Counted from the first letter of the stretch, positions 45,059-56,414 are shown. The stretch is DNA of 64,000 nt from Phlebotomus papatasi (GCF_024763615.1 NC_077225.1:1922001-1986000), one strand, 5' to 3'. Translations and numbers: made by a program. Notes: generated by a model from the sequence alone, not told the origin.

Positions 45059-46005
45059 TTCCTTTCCCCTGAGAAAAAGGAAGCTTATGGGGGTGATAGG
45101 AAATAATGTCGATTACATAATGGTAATGTGATATTCTTAATACTAACAATGTTTTTTGAAAAGAAGATTAGCTTACAATTTTTAGTATTATTTGTTTTTT
45201 TTTTGGAATATCCTTTTTTTTAATTCTGTTTTTATGTTCAAATATATTTTAAGTTACATTATTTATTTTTGAAAATGCAAGTATTAATCAACTTTTGCAA
45301 GACATATTGATAGACTGCGTGAACATTAGAGGTTGGGTATATGTTTTACATGAATTTATTCTTAAGCTAATTTGGATGATTATATTTAACCTGTTTTTAA
45401 ATTTTTTGAATTTACTATTGAATTATTAAATTCTATAAGGGTGGAGTTGAGATTGTTGGACAAAACTAAGAGGGCTACTCTAAAGAGCCTTGGTGTGTGA
45501 TTAACTGCTAACTCAATTTTGAAATCTAAAATATATCTCTGTTGGATATAATTTTAATCAAATAGTTTTTTGAATAAGGTTGTAAAGATCAATATTGTTT
45601 TTATCGTAATAATTTTGATTATGCTGATATTAATAATTGTATTAAGTTTTCATTACAATATGTTAGGGTCCCAGAGGACCTCCTTCCCCCTTATGGAAGA
45701 ATGATCCTCATTCTTAAATATATACTATTAAAGTATACATCGTTTTATTGTGATTTTTTTTATGTAAAACTTTTTTCTAGACAATATTATTATTGTTTTT
45801 ATTTATGTCTTTTAAAATATATATTTGATTTATTTTTTTTTTCTATGGTAATTCATTTTCAGTTTCGAGGTTTTCGTAGTGTAGTTATTATTTTCTTTTC
45901 TTATTTGTCTTGTGCGTATTGTATCTGAGTTAGAGCAATGTGATTTCACCTTTTAGTAATGTCTTCTTTAAATATGTAGTGGATTCTTAATGATAAAAAA
46001 ACAAA

Positions 46006-46722
46006 TAATAATAATAATAATGCTAACGCAATATTCCATAAAGGAACTATACACAGTAAAAAATGTTCACCCTTTTTACCATGACTTTCATTGCAAATTT
46101 TTCATTAAATATGTAATCATGTGTACTGAAACACATTTACGTAATTTGAACACATTTGACTGAAAACTGTGTAATTTTCAGATTACGAATTTTACTGAAA
46201 TACATATTCGAGTAACTCTACAAGAACAATCGTGGTAAAGAAAAAACAAACTAACGATTATCGTTGTAATCTGTCTCTGATTCTACTGTGCAGACTTTTG
46301 CGCAAAAGCATTTTGAAAATAAGCAATAATGTTCTTTTCTTATGTGGGGTTGCCAATCCCATACCCTATAGAATCAAGTACAGTAGAGTTCACTGAATGT
46401 AATACGAGCTTCAGACCTAAGGCTTAGATATATGGCTTAGCTGTTTAATTTCTTATTACTCACGACTTTTTGGAAAAATGTAACTGAGGATTGGACTAAT
46501 AAAGATAAGTGACCTATTAGGTTTTCAAACACCAATACAATTGTTCGTTATTTAGGTCTTGAGACCTTTGGGAATTGGGCTAAACCTCTAGTCTGAAGAC
46601 CGCTTAATTCGAATACCTTTAACACCAGAGAATTCTTGGTGACGTAATCGACATCCGAATTCGGACACTTTCATTATAGAGCTAGAAGCCCTATTACTTG
46701 ATTCATTGAGTGTCCTGTGAAT
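46006..46722 (-). mobile_element. Diverged and split tRNA-derived SINE in element C
   Basis: Both ends match the SINE at 8812-9078: the (AAT)n tail with ATGCTAACGCAATATTCCATAAAGGA on one side, and the head TTGATTCATTGAGTGTCC on the other. The middle is longer, with about 450 bp not found in the element B copy. The B box is damaged (CCGAATTCGGATG). Confidence 0.45.
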
Positions 46723-46994
46723 TCTTATTTTCTAATTCAGAATTTCATTATAAAAATTATGAATGTTTCCTGTCATCATCTGTCATCATCTGTCAATTTC
46801 CCACTTTCATTTTGTTTTCTGTTATCTGTGGGATATTTTTATTCTCACAGAAAACTCTGGAAAAACGTAATACGAGACTTAAAGTGTCATATATCACGTT
46901 TTGTCCTCCTTAGTTTTTTTTTTTTAAAGGCATATATATGCGTATATTTATGTTCATAAATATCTATTACATATATATAAATTGAGGGCCTGAA

Positions 46995-47215
46995 TGTCCT
47001 TTGACCTCCATAGTAGCCCTCGGGCAACACGATACTATACTATCTCGCCACTTCACACACTGACTAAAAGTCTAATGGCGGTGCCCTATATTATCCCGTC
47101 ACTTCACACTGACTAAAAGTCAAATGACGGGGCCTTTTAACACGCCATTTCTCACACTGACTTAATCGTCAAATGGCGGTTTCTTACATTATCATGCCGA
47201 TTGAAACTGACTGTT
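46995..47215. repeat. Three tandem units of about 55 bp
   Basis: The unit CACACTGACTAAAAGTC(T/A)AATG(G/A)CGG recurs three times with drift (47050-47200), each starting with a CACTTCACAC-type sequence. It is more GC-rich than the surrounding interior of element C. Confidence 0.55.
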
Positions 47216-49436
47216 ATCAGTTCGCATCGTCCAGGAGAATGTACTCAGCAGGAATATTCGACTTCGAATTTTGACAGGAAAGCCTCTTGAAATTCTTGTC
47301 AAGTAATTTCAAGATTTCCTCAAGTTTTCTTTAGAATTATAGCTTCAGTTCATTTCATAATTTTGCATTTTTTGCTGTTCATTTTAGCTTAGTATTTTTT
47401 TTTTTTAATTTAATTTCTTCTTGAAAATTCCTCTACTATTACTTGCTAGAAAATTTCTTCTCATAATTTCAATTTTTGATAATTTGTTATTTTTTGAAAA
47501 ATAATTAAGTTTTAAATTTAATGTATAGGAAATAAAGTGTAATAAGTAGTATGTGAAATGTTATAAGTTGATAATATTTTGTTACCAAAAATACGAAGTA
47601 ATTAAAATTATACTGTAAATTTTCCAATTTTCTTTTCTTTTTACCAATTTAATATGTTTGTCGTTCTTGTTTCTAAAATCTTTTAATGAACGAGGTACAT
47701 TAAATATATCCTTGAATTTTCAATCTGATAGTTGAAGTGGTGGGAGATTTTCTCGAAATATACCATTGGTATTTGATCTATTTGTTGAATTGGATAGTTA
47801 TTTAAAAATTGAGTTTTAGATGGATCAGTTATTAAATCTTTCTGAAATAATAATTCGTTTTAAATTTAAAATCGTTTTCAATATTTTGCGTATTTCCATT
47901 TATTTGGTTTTAGATAACCCTGAGAATAATAATATCAGAATCCTTTTTGAAAAAAGATGAGAATAAAACTATTTTTTTTATTGAATATATATTTTTTTTA
48001 AATCCTTTGACGTTAATCATTTAATAGCGATATTGACTTTAGATTGAACTAAATAATTTTATTTTCCGGTAGAGCCAGAACAATAGAGGGAAGAAAATGA
48101 TAAGGTGGTCGAATATGTAGTTTTGATCGCTAATGGATTATTCTGCGCATCTTACGCAGTGTGTAATACACACTGTTCCAAATTAAAATGGCAGTGTATG
48201 CGCACTAGTTTATAATAAACTTAAATACGCAAATAGTTTGGAAGAACAATAAATTTTAGAGATTGAATTGTATAAAAAAGTTAATATAATTATGTCCTTA
48301 GCGAAAGACATTCTCAGAAAATTTGTTTTGTTATAAGATTTCATAAATTATCTTTTAGAATACCTTAACTGATTCCTTCGTTCAGAATTTTTAATTAAAT
48401 CATTAGGAGTTTTATCCATAGTATTATTTTCTTTGCGTCGAAATTACCGTTTACGAATTTCAAAATTGTTTTTCAGATTAAATATTTTTTTTTTGTAGGT
48501 GATGGAGACTTCTTTCTGTCTTTGTTTGAGAATGTGTGTGTGATTATCAAACGGTTTTTGTAGAAAGGAAGTATTTTCAAAATTAAAATAAATTTCCTTC
48601 AGGTTATCAATTACCCATGTAACTAAAATTTTATAAGATTATATTAATTTGAAAGAGTTTGTCGTTTAATTGAAATTTTCGATTGATTTAAAATATTTTT
48701 TTTATTTTGTTTTTATCAAATTTGAATGTAATTGCTTCTTAGTTAGTTTTGTTCCTCTAAAAGGTTCTTATCAAATGTATTTGTAAAAGTATTCAATTCA
48801 TTAGGATATGTTTCTGAATATTAGAAACAATTATTTTCAATTCACCATTAATCTTCTTTTTTTTATATAATATATTTATTTTTGTGATATTTTAGGAATA
48901 CACTTTTATGTGTTTGCTTTTCTCATTTCCTAAAAATATTTGATAAGATTCTTTTATGAGCTTCAAGAGTTTGAATTAATTTAACGGATGTTTTTTTAAA
49001 TTTTATTTTATTTATTCAAGTATTGATTTATTTACCTTTTTTTAAGAGAAATTGTTGGTCGTACACGGATACAATTGCTATTAGTTGAAATAAACTATAA
49101 TGTCCCGTTTTACTATCATAATATAACTAATATTCAATTAGTAAAATATGCTCATTTGTAGAAAAATAATTGAATAATCATTAACACGCATTAAATAATC
49201 CTATTTTTTTTAGTGGAAATGTTCTTGTACTTTTATTTAGAGAATTTGATTTTGATACGGATGGACAAATGAGATTCATAGAATTTAATAAATTTAGAGT
49301 TAATTCGTTTTATGTATCCGTGTAATAAAAATTGATAAAACTGGTGCCATTTTCACACTTTCATTAAATTTATGAATGTTTTTTTTTTATTGTTTTTTTT
49401 CTTTTAGTTTTCGAGTCGTTCTTTAACTCTTTAATA

Positions 49437-50753
49437 TTAATAATATGTTCCCAGCTGACAGGTGCACATATTTAAAGGAATATTTTTATTAATTTGATTT
49501 AATGATGAATGAAAATAATCGTCTCCAAAAATTACTGGTGAATTTGTCCACAACCAGGTTTTCCCGCACGGGTTTTCATATTTCATATAGGCATCTCCTA
49601 TTTTTATGGCAGAGTTATTGTCATTAAGATTAGATGGTTGTTGAAAGAAATTTCTCTGAGTATTTTTTCGAGTCATTTTGTTAGAGTTTGATAGGAGATA
49701 TGGTTGATTATTGCAAGAAGGGTTTGGAGAAAAGATTGAATAATTCTGATTGTTCTGGTTGTTTCTAACATTTGAATGAAAAGTATATTGATTGGGATTC
49801 CCAAATAAATTTGAAGTAAAATTACAATCGTAATCAATATTGTTCGGAATTTTAAAATGGGAATTGGATTCTTTAATTTTATTATTTGCAATATTTTCCG
49901 TATTATGTGTGAAAAATCTTTGATAGGGAATATTATTTATTTCGGATCCATTTACCACATAACCCGCTCTTCTGAGACGATTTTCAGTTAAAATGATTAC
50001 GTTTTCCAAATTTTCATGTTTTTCGGCGCGAATTAATACTCTTATTTCTGGATCTGGTATCGCACGGGTGAATGATTCAATTGCTATAGTAATCAGAGAT
50101 TGTTTAATATTTTCGGGGACAAGATATTGCCCAAACTCAGATTCATACGCTTTTGTTGCTAAATCAAGACATTCCTGAATTCTTTTTCCAAATTCTTTAA
50201 AACTCTCTTTTGTCTCTTTTTGACAAGTATAAAGATTTTCTCTAGCTTCGTCCACACCAATAATATTTTTATGCACTTCACTCATTACATATTGTTCAAA
50301 ATTTTTATAATTTGACAATGCATCAGAGTTACAGATCCTTTCAAAAATTTCAACACTTATTTTGCTCAAAAGGAGTGAAGTAAAATATTCATCTAATTTA
50401 GGATCATTCTTAATTTTATATAAATTGTAAATTAAATCTGCGACGGTAAAAAATAATTTGATGGACTTACAAGTTAATTCAGGAAGTGAGGCTACTCTCT
50501 GATCCAAGCTGATCAAGTGGGATTTTCGAGGGGTAGTTACCATTTCGTTCTCCATCTTCATTGTGAAATCTTGTGGGTGTAGAATAGAAGTTATCTTCTG
50601 TGGAATATCTTGTTGATCTCTCTCAGTTTCTTCCTCAGAACTTTGAAGTGCGTTTAGGAAATCTTCTTCCTGCGAGGATGATTCAGATCGATGATTATCG
50701 TTGTCTGCTGTATCAATTTTCGTAATGTAAGGTTTGACTGGAGTGTGAAACAT
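49437..50753 (-). CDS. gag: Gag of element C
   Basis: This is an uninterrupted 438-residue frame from the ATG at 50753. After an acidic Ser/Glu-rich leader come LDQRVASLPELTCKSIKLFF, EYFTSLLLSKISVEIFE, VDEARENLYTCQKETKESF, DPEIRVLIRAEKHENLENVI and TENRLRRAG, all shared with element B. The C-terminal third is Asn/Gln-rich with no zinc knuckle. Upstream in frame, after a TAA at 50762-50760, another stretch (PSVLHSPIVKREPEENTLQ) also matches element B, so the ancestral protein was longer. It is the only protein of the element, expected to form the capsid-like particle. Confidence 0.8.
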   Translation of the reverse strand: MFHTPVKPYITKIDTADNDNHRSESSSQEEDFLNALQSSEEETERDQQDIPQKITSILHPQDFTMKMENEMVTTPRKSHLISLDQRVASLPELTCKSIKLFFTVADLIYNLYKIKNDPKLDEYFTSLLLSKISVEIFERICNSDALSNYKNFEQYVMSEVHKNIIGVDEARENLYTCQKETKESFKEFGKRIQECLDLATKAYESEFGQYLVPENIKQSLITIAIESFTRAIPDPEIRVLIRAEKHENLENVIILTENRLRRAGYVVNGSEINNIPYQRFFTHNTENIANNKIKESNSHFKIPNNIDYDCNFTSNLFGNPNQYTFHSNVRNNQNNQNYSIFSPNPSCNNQPYLLSNSNKMTRKNTQRNFFQQPSNLNDNNSAIKIGDAYMKYENPCGKTWLWTNSPVIFGDDYFHSSLNQINKNIPLNMCTCQLGTYY

Positions 50754-51085
50754 TCTTTTTTATGTCCTCAGCGGGGAATGTTGGAGAGTATTTTCCTCTG
50801 GCTCCCTTTTGACAATAGGGGAGTGAAGTACCGACGGTCTCTCTTCCTCTGGAGTTTCTTGCCACGATTTCTCGTTTTTTTCTCTCAATTGACGCGGTTT
50901 CACACACAACCTCCCGGTTTCGTAGCTCCAGGATTCGAGATTCACTGGTCATCTATCTGCCCGCGAATTCCGACCTCAGGTTATTTGCCTGGTGATGGTG
51001 ATCGGCTTCAGGCAATGACTGGTCAAACTTCTGGATCCTCTGCTGAATTTCTGCGTTGATTCGATTCACTCCAGGATTAATTTTC

Positions 51086-51105
51086 GTTCCCGGGCGAAAA
51101 CACCA
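51086..51105 (-). promoter_or_regulatory. Candidate primer-binding site of element C
   Basis: The minus strand reads TGGTGTTTTCGCCCGGGAAC two bases after the 5' LTR, sharing 19 of 20 bases with element B. The conservation between two elements with different LTRs supports function. The matching tRNA is not recognised. Confidence 0.55.
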
Positions 51106-51107
51106 AA

Positions 51108-51939
51108 TGTGGTGACCCCAATTGAGGTCACCTTGTTGCCTCTGGATCCAGTTGATGTTGTTTCACAAATACACTATTTTTTTGAGTTTCTATACTTTTT
51201 ATTAAGGAAGATTATTACACTGCCCAATGGCATGGGCCACGTTTACACAGTGACTGAACCAACCTCTTGAATCTAGCTACTCTTTTTATACTGAAATCCT
51301 CCACTCGCACCCTAATTCTATTCGACATTATTTCCCGTGGGAAGGTGTCCAATTAGTGATTCAGGACGAACCTCTAGATAACGATCGTCTGGAGACGATC
51401 GTTAAGTGCCTATAAAAATATCCAACTATCCACTTTCGCTATCTCTAGAGTTTTCTCCAACACTTTCTATATCCTTAAGAAAGGGGATGCTTAATTGAGA
51501 TGACCGAGGACCACACACCTTTTTGATCTTTGTTATCTTTGTCCCTATTTCTTTTCAGGATTTTATGGCTTTCTTGGCGCGAGGTCTTATTTTACGACCC
51601 TCTCGAAGAGAAAGTAATCTTAAAAGCTTGTCACCATAGATCACCCACTTTACGAGTTTTCCAGGAATAGAGGATGCCTTTGTTTGCTTAATTAAGCCAA
51701 CAAATGCATCCCCTTTTTGGTCACTCATATCTCGCCCATCGTGATCTTACGAACACCTGCCTAATGGCTTAAGATGTTACTTTGTCTCTGGGCTATAAAT
51801 TTCGTAAGGATAATTGGATAGAAAACTCTCGCGGCGCTAGACATGATCTATCATGTCTCTTCTTGATATTTCACGAAAGAACCAGCGCGATCATGAATAT
51901 TTGAAAACCGAGTTGTGATGCACAAAATGCGTCACAACA
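51108..51939 (-). repeat. 5' LTR of element C
   Basis: Direct repeat of 44227-45058, with no difference seen by eye over 832 bp. It is expected to carry the element promoter. Confidence 0.88.
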
Positions 51940-53212
51940 ATGTATTCTGAAAGGGGTTTCTTCTTTGAATATTGAAGTTTTCAGCCCAAATTCTAGTTTT
52001 TCATATTTTTTTATTATTTTTCAAATTTCTTCTTATTATTGTTGCAATTTCATTTCTTTTACTTCATCATTTTATTTAAATAAACATGAATAAAATCATA
52101 AAATTTAGTTTTCCTCGAAGAATCCTCCTTTAACTTTGATAAGCGCCTCACATATTCGAGGCATCCTGTTGATCAATTTCTACAAAATGTCTGAAGGAAC
52201 TTTTCCCACACATCCTCAAGTGTTTTCACCAAGATTGGAACTGATGTCGCGCCTAATCTCAAACCTTGTGGTCGAGAAAATTCCAGAAAATTTCGATGTG
52301 GTTTCAATTGGGTGATTGGGGTGGCTAATGCATTTAGTTCAGGACCCTGCGTTTGCCTTTCTCAAGAAGGAAACCTCTACAAAGCTTTGAGAAGTGCTTG
52401 GGATCGTTATCCTCTTGAAAAAAAAAACCACGCCCAATAAACCGAATGCATTAGCCACGCCAGTCTCCCGATTGTAGCCTCATTGCAATTCTCTTGGATT
52501 TTCTCGACCACAAGGTTCGAGATTAGGCGCGACATCAGTTCCAATCTTGGTGAAAACACTTGAGGATGTGTGGGAAAAGTTCCTTCAGACATTTTGTAGA
52601 AATTGATCAACAGGATGCCCCAAATTTGTGAGGCGCTTATCAAAGTTAAAGGAGGATTCTTCGAGGAAAACTAAATTTTATGATTTTATTCATGTTTATT
52701 TAAATAAAATGATGAAGTAAAAGAAATGAAATTGCAACAATAATAAGAAGAAATTTGAAAAATAATAAAAAAATATGAAAAACTAGAATTTGGGCTGAAA
52801 ACTTCAATATTCAAAGAAGAAACCCCTTTCAGAACACATCACACTGGAAACCGACCACAATCCGTACCAAAAATATTCCCTCGGTATTATTTTCAGTTTT
52901 TCTGACTCTTAATAATATTTACTAATAGTATTTAGCTTATATTAAATGATTATTAAAAGATTAGATCAGTTTTAGAATGTGGGGCTACTTTTGCATTTTT
53001 TCCAAAAAGCTAATTTTTGGCTGATCCTCAAATTATAAATTTTGTAGCTCATGTATTTTCTCAAATCTTGTTTAAAACTGTTCTTAGGTTTATATATGAA
53101 ACTATTTCAGTCAATAGAACTGGATATTACAGCGTTTTCCCGGTCCAAATCACGTGAATTTAAGCTTACGAAGGGTGTATTTAATGTTTTGGCCGTTAGT
53201 GTATATACTCGA
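51940..53212. mobile_element. Rest of the palindromic Tc1-type element with two transposase remnants
   Basis: The left arm resumes at 51944 and its mirror image runs from about 52420 to 53205. Each arm encodes the C-terminus of a Tc1/mariner transposase. On the minus strand (stop 52107-52105) it reads NRMPRICEALIKVKGGFFEEN, preceded by a damaged WPPQSPNRNHIEIFW block. On the plus strand (stop 52672-52674) it reads NRMPQICEALIKVKGGFFEEN. The two copies face head to head with their N-terminal halves missing, so neither is active. TIR sequence ACTAACGGCCAAAACATTAA lies at both outer ends. Confidence 0.7.
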
Positions 53213-54145
53213 TTAAATGAGTTGGCATATACGGTCTGTGATCCAGGGTTTCTGCCGTTTATCTGATGAGGCCGGTTTTGGTAAGTCGGCGGCAGTCGCA
53301 ACCACAAATTAGGTATATGTAAAATAAATATCTTAGCTTATCTTATCTAAGGAGCTCTGCTCAATCCTCTTACGCTTAAGAGTTACTCCACTCCAAAAAT
53401 TCTCACTTACAAATTCAAGAAAAATACCTATTTAAAGGCAGGTTACTCTAGTTTTTACTTTGTAAATTTTAATAATTAGTCTCAAAAAAATTATTATTAT
53501 TATTTTCATTTAAAAAAAAATGCACTTCAGAACTTCTTAGAGGATTAGATATTCTTTTTCGGAAATTCTTGAAAAGAATATAACATTGATGACGAATTAA
53601 ATTTGTCTATAAATTACCATAAAACCATCTTGAAATTGAAAATTGCTCAAGAGGGTATTTAAAAAAAATAAGAGTTATTAGTTATTAGATAAAATATTGT
53701 GAAATTTAGGCCCTTTAACCTTGAATAATTTAAAATGGCGATTTTGCTGTGAAAGGTGTCTAATGTGCACGAAATGAAATCATTCATCATTGAAATTGTC
53801 CTAGGCCAAATTTGGTAAAAGTCAAAGGTAATTTGGGTAGGTTAATTTGATGGAGAATATCAGCTTGTAGGGAAGTCATTGAAAACCAAAAGTTAATATC
53901 TTTTGTCGTCTGGGAGCGATAATGCTAAAGTTTTGGAGAAAAAATGGATCGTGGAAACTTCTCTATATGGTGGAGTTGGAACAATTAAAAAATCAGAAAA
54001 AATTTTCACATTCACAATAAAGATAAATATCAGTGCATAATCCTTCAGAATTTAACAGATAATAATTCCTACAAATAGGCAATAATTCCTAAAATTAAAA
54101 AATACTTGATTACTTTTGAAAATTTTATTCAATTCTTTTTTTCAG
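53213..54145. other. AT-rich intergenic or intronic sequence
   Basis: No gene is seen. The right end has a pyrimidine-rich tract and AG at about 54120-54145 that could be the splice acceptor of the following plus-strand frame. Confidence 0.4.
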
Positions 54146-54499
54146 CAAACTCTTGGCGAAGTATTTTGTTCCAAAAGAAAAATACACAGAGTTAGAAGTG
54201 AAATTTAACGAATTAAGTGAGCCTTATTCTGTGATAAAATTAGAAAATGAAACTATGAAAAATTGTATAAGTGAGACTGCTGCATCGGAGGCGCGTCGCA
54301 TTAGGACGAGGGATTGGTTCGATGCCCTCGAAGATTTGGAGAGACTCAGAACTCATTCTGTTGTAAGCACGGAACGATTCGAATATGCACCAGCAGATAA
54401 TACAGCCAACACCTTAAGAGTTTTGGGTTACGAGTGTCATACAGCAGTGGATGTGAAGCAATGGCTGTCCACGACTGTGAGAAATGTTCCTCGTGAGGT
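54146..54499 (+). CDS. Exon-like open frame of unknown function
   Basis: Following TTCTTTTTTTCAG, the plus strand stays open with codon use and GC content like a real exon. It encodes KLLAKYFVPKEKYTELEVKF, a Glu-rich helical stretch (LSEPYSVIKLENETMKN), ALEDLERLRTH and TAVDVKQWLSTTVRNVP. A possible donor (GAG|GTGATC) follows at 54499. I do not recognise a domain. It abuts antisense FHIP homology within about 15 bp, which is odd for two real genes, so either a breakpoint lies here or one call is wrong. Confidence 0.35.
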
Positions 54500-54511
54500 G
54501 ATCCGAGTCTT

Positions 54512-54724
54512 CTTTGCTTGTCCGTGTTCACTGGTCTGCCCGGAGATGAAGAACAGATCCAGGAGGTGGACATTTTGCATGAGGACAACGCAGAGCTGAT
54601 GCAGGAGGACGACAAAGTGCTTAGCAACATCCATGGGAAAGATTTGGCCATGACTGGAGGCAAGAATTTTCAGCAGAGGTCTAAGGAAGGGCTCATGGAC
54701 GAGCAACTGATGGCGCGAATGATT
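54512..54724 (-). pseudogene. FHIP: FHIP-like gene, downstream part of the split exon
   Basis: The minus strand reads NHSRHQLLVHEPFLRPLLKI, LASSHGQIFP and VVLLHQLCVVLMQNVHLLDL followed by FF, a highly conserved block of FTS-Hook-interacting proteins (FAM160/RAI16 family). Removing element D and one gatt copy restores an in-frame join to ...LKFYEELV. Homology stops near 54512 after EHGQAK, before the next conserved block (FSLLIPFVHREG in the family), with no splice donor at the break. The protein links dynein to cargo through Hook and FTS (FHF complex). Confidence 0.75.
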
Positions 54725-54875
54725 TGAAGAGACTCGACTTGTTTAGCTGAGTGCTTTATTGGAACTGATTTAATATTTTACATGATTTTGCATTACACTT
54801 TATGCTTACTCTAAGAAATGACAGATTGCTTACTTTATAAAATATTATTTAGGTGATAGAGGGTGTATCACTACA
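54725..54875 (-). repeat. 3' LTR of element D
   Basis: A 151-bp direct repeat, unusually short for an LTR. It differs from its partner at one base seen (C versus T near 54798). Confidence 0.85.
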
Positions 54876-54892
54876 CGCCTTTCCCCTTATGG

Positions 54893-55463
54893 AGGTGTGT
54901 GACACACCCGAAAATAATAAGGATAATATGAACAAAATTTTAAGTGTTATTATTATTATTTTTTTTTGTCATAAAAAGTTAACATTTTTGCTATTCTTTG
55001 CAAATAAAAAGTAATAGTGTTTTTTTCTTTTTTTTTAAGTAAAATAATAGAAACAAATAGAAATATTGAACACAAATTAAGTTTAATTTTAAATTTTTTA
55101 AATTTTTTTTTCAATGATTTTTTTTTAACTAAAAATTAGCTTTGATTAAGTAAAATAATGTATTTAAGATTGACCCCATTAGTTTGTTTCACATTTTTTT
55201 TGTTTTTTTTTGCGTTCTTATGATCTACATTATGATCCAACATCTTTTTGTTAATTAATAAGCAACATCTTAAATTGTCCTTATTAATGTATTGTTATGC
55301 TTCTTCGATAATTAGATGAGTTGGTTAAAATTGGATCGCGATTTTCATCTGTATCGCTTACAACATGAATCTAATCAGGCAGTTGGGGTAGGTTAAGGTT
55401 ACGGTTGTAGATTGCAAGGTCGGCAAAGTTATATTTGTATTTTTCTCGATCGAACAGAGTGGC
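54893..55463. other. Non-coding AT-rich tail of element D
   Basis: Between the polypurine tract and the protease frame lie about 570 bp of poly-T-rich sequence, with no RT, RNase H or integrase. Confidence 0.55.
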
Positions 55464-56414
55464 CTATGGAGGATGCATTCTTTTAAAATTTTGAATCTCT
55501 TCATCTTGACCTCTCTTTTCTAAAGCGCGAGATTGTTCCTGTATTTTAGCGTTTGGGTGACTTTCATTTTTTTGGAGAAATTTGAATTTATTATTTACTT
55601 TGGATATGTCAATTATATTTTGCTGATATAGAATTATACTTTCTGGGTTACGAATTTTTCTTTCTTTGTCCAGAAAAGTTTGCTTACATGACAGAATTTT
55701 ATTTAAAGGTGATTGAAACTTATTCGGTATTTCATAATTTGCGCGTATGCAAATTTTTTGTGGAATGGTTTGTGTGTTCATCAGATTCTCAATTGAGTCA
55801 GACTTTTTATTTACGCAATTTTCACTATTTTTGCTTGAGTTGATGCATTTTGCTACATCAGAGAAATTTTGGACTTTCGACGTGACCTGATTGATTTGTG
55901 GGCTTTTGTGTGAGTTTTCTGGGACGTCACCAGAAGGATATAATTCATCATCCGTTGGGCTATCCTCACCGATTGTAGAAGGTTGTGCCTGAGGAGGTAC
56001 CGATGTATCGATCATTTGATCATTAATATCGAGAGAGAAAAAGTCGATAAACGGAATTGATAATTTAAATACATTGAAAAAGATGCGTTGATCTTTAATG
56101 TAAATTATTGCATCCCACAAGTGTAATAAGTCGCGTCCGATTATCCCATCGAAAGGGAAATTGTTTTCTGGTAAAATGTGAAATTTGGCACTAATAGGCA
56201 TGTCTTGAGGAGATGAGAATCCAATTTTTGTAGTTATGGTGCCCAACGTTAGGCATTTCCCATGCGTAATCCCTCCGATTACGTGTCTTTCCGAAATTCG
56301 AACAGGAGTGTCACGGTGTAGCGATTTTACTTTCAAGAAAGACATTGACGCTCCGTTATCTATCAATAAAGATAGATTGGTATTCGGATTTGCCGAAGTA
56401 TAAAATTGTACCAC
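55464..56414 (-). CDS. Protease-like frame of element D
   Basis: The 316-residue frame has a retropepsin fold pattern: LLIDNGASMSFLKVKSLH (active-site position), then FPFDGIIGRDLLHLWDAIIY, the conserved DGIIGRDxL. A Pro/Ser/Asp-rich and then Lys-rich tail follows. The catalytic triplet normally D-T/S-G reads D-N-G here, as element B has D-L-G, so activity is doubtful. It is in a -1 relation to gag. No RT follows the stop. Confidence 0.65.
   Translation of the reverse strand: MVQFYTSANPNTNLSLLIDNGASMSFLKVKSLHRDTPVRISERHVIGGITHGKCLTLGTITTKIGFSSPQDMPISAKFHILPENNFPFDGIIGRDLLHLWDAIIYIKDQRIFFNVFKLSIPFIDFFSLDINDQMIDTSVPPQAQPSTIGEDSPTDDELYPSGDVPENSHKSPQINQVTSKVQNFSDVAKCINSSKNSENCVNKKSDSIENLMNTQTIPQKICIRANYEIPNKFQSPLNKILSCKQTFLDKERKIRNPESIILYQQNIIDISKVNNKFKFLQKNESHPNAKIQEQSRALEKRGQDEEIQNFKRMHPP

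Larger units (their letters stand above)
45059..49436. other. Non-coding interior of element C
   Basis: This is 4.4 kb of AT-rich sequence without a recognisable domain. It contains the 3' polypurine tract (45059-45080), a second polypurine-like motif (CCATAAGGGGGAAGGAGG on the minus strand, about 45672-45700), a diverged SINE copy and a short tandem repeat. The shared order with element B indicates common descent. Confidence 0.6.
44227..51939 (-). mobile_element. LTR element C, gag only, very recent insertion
   Basis: Two direct 832-bp LTRs (44227-45058 and 51108-51939) begin TGTGGTGACC and end GTCACAACA. I found no difference between them. The target duplication is atgt (44223-44226 and 51940-51943). 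Polarity is minus. The only large frame in the 6 kb interior is Gag, next to the 5' LTR. The remaining 4.4 kb is AT-rich and lacks RT, RNase H or integrase motifs. Absence of LTR divergence with absence of pol implies that it was mobilised recently by enzymes supplied in trans. Confidence 0.88.
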
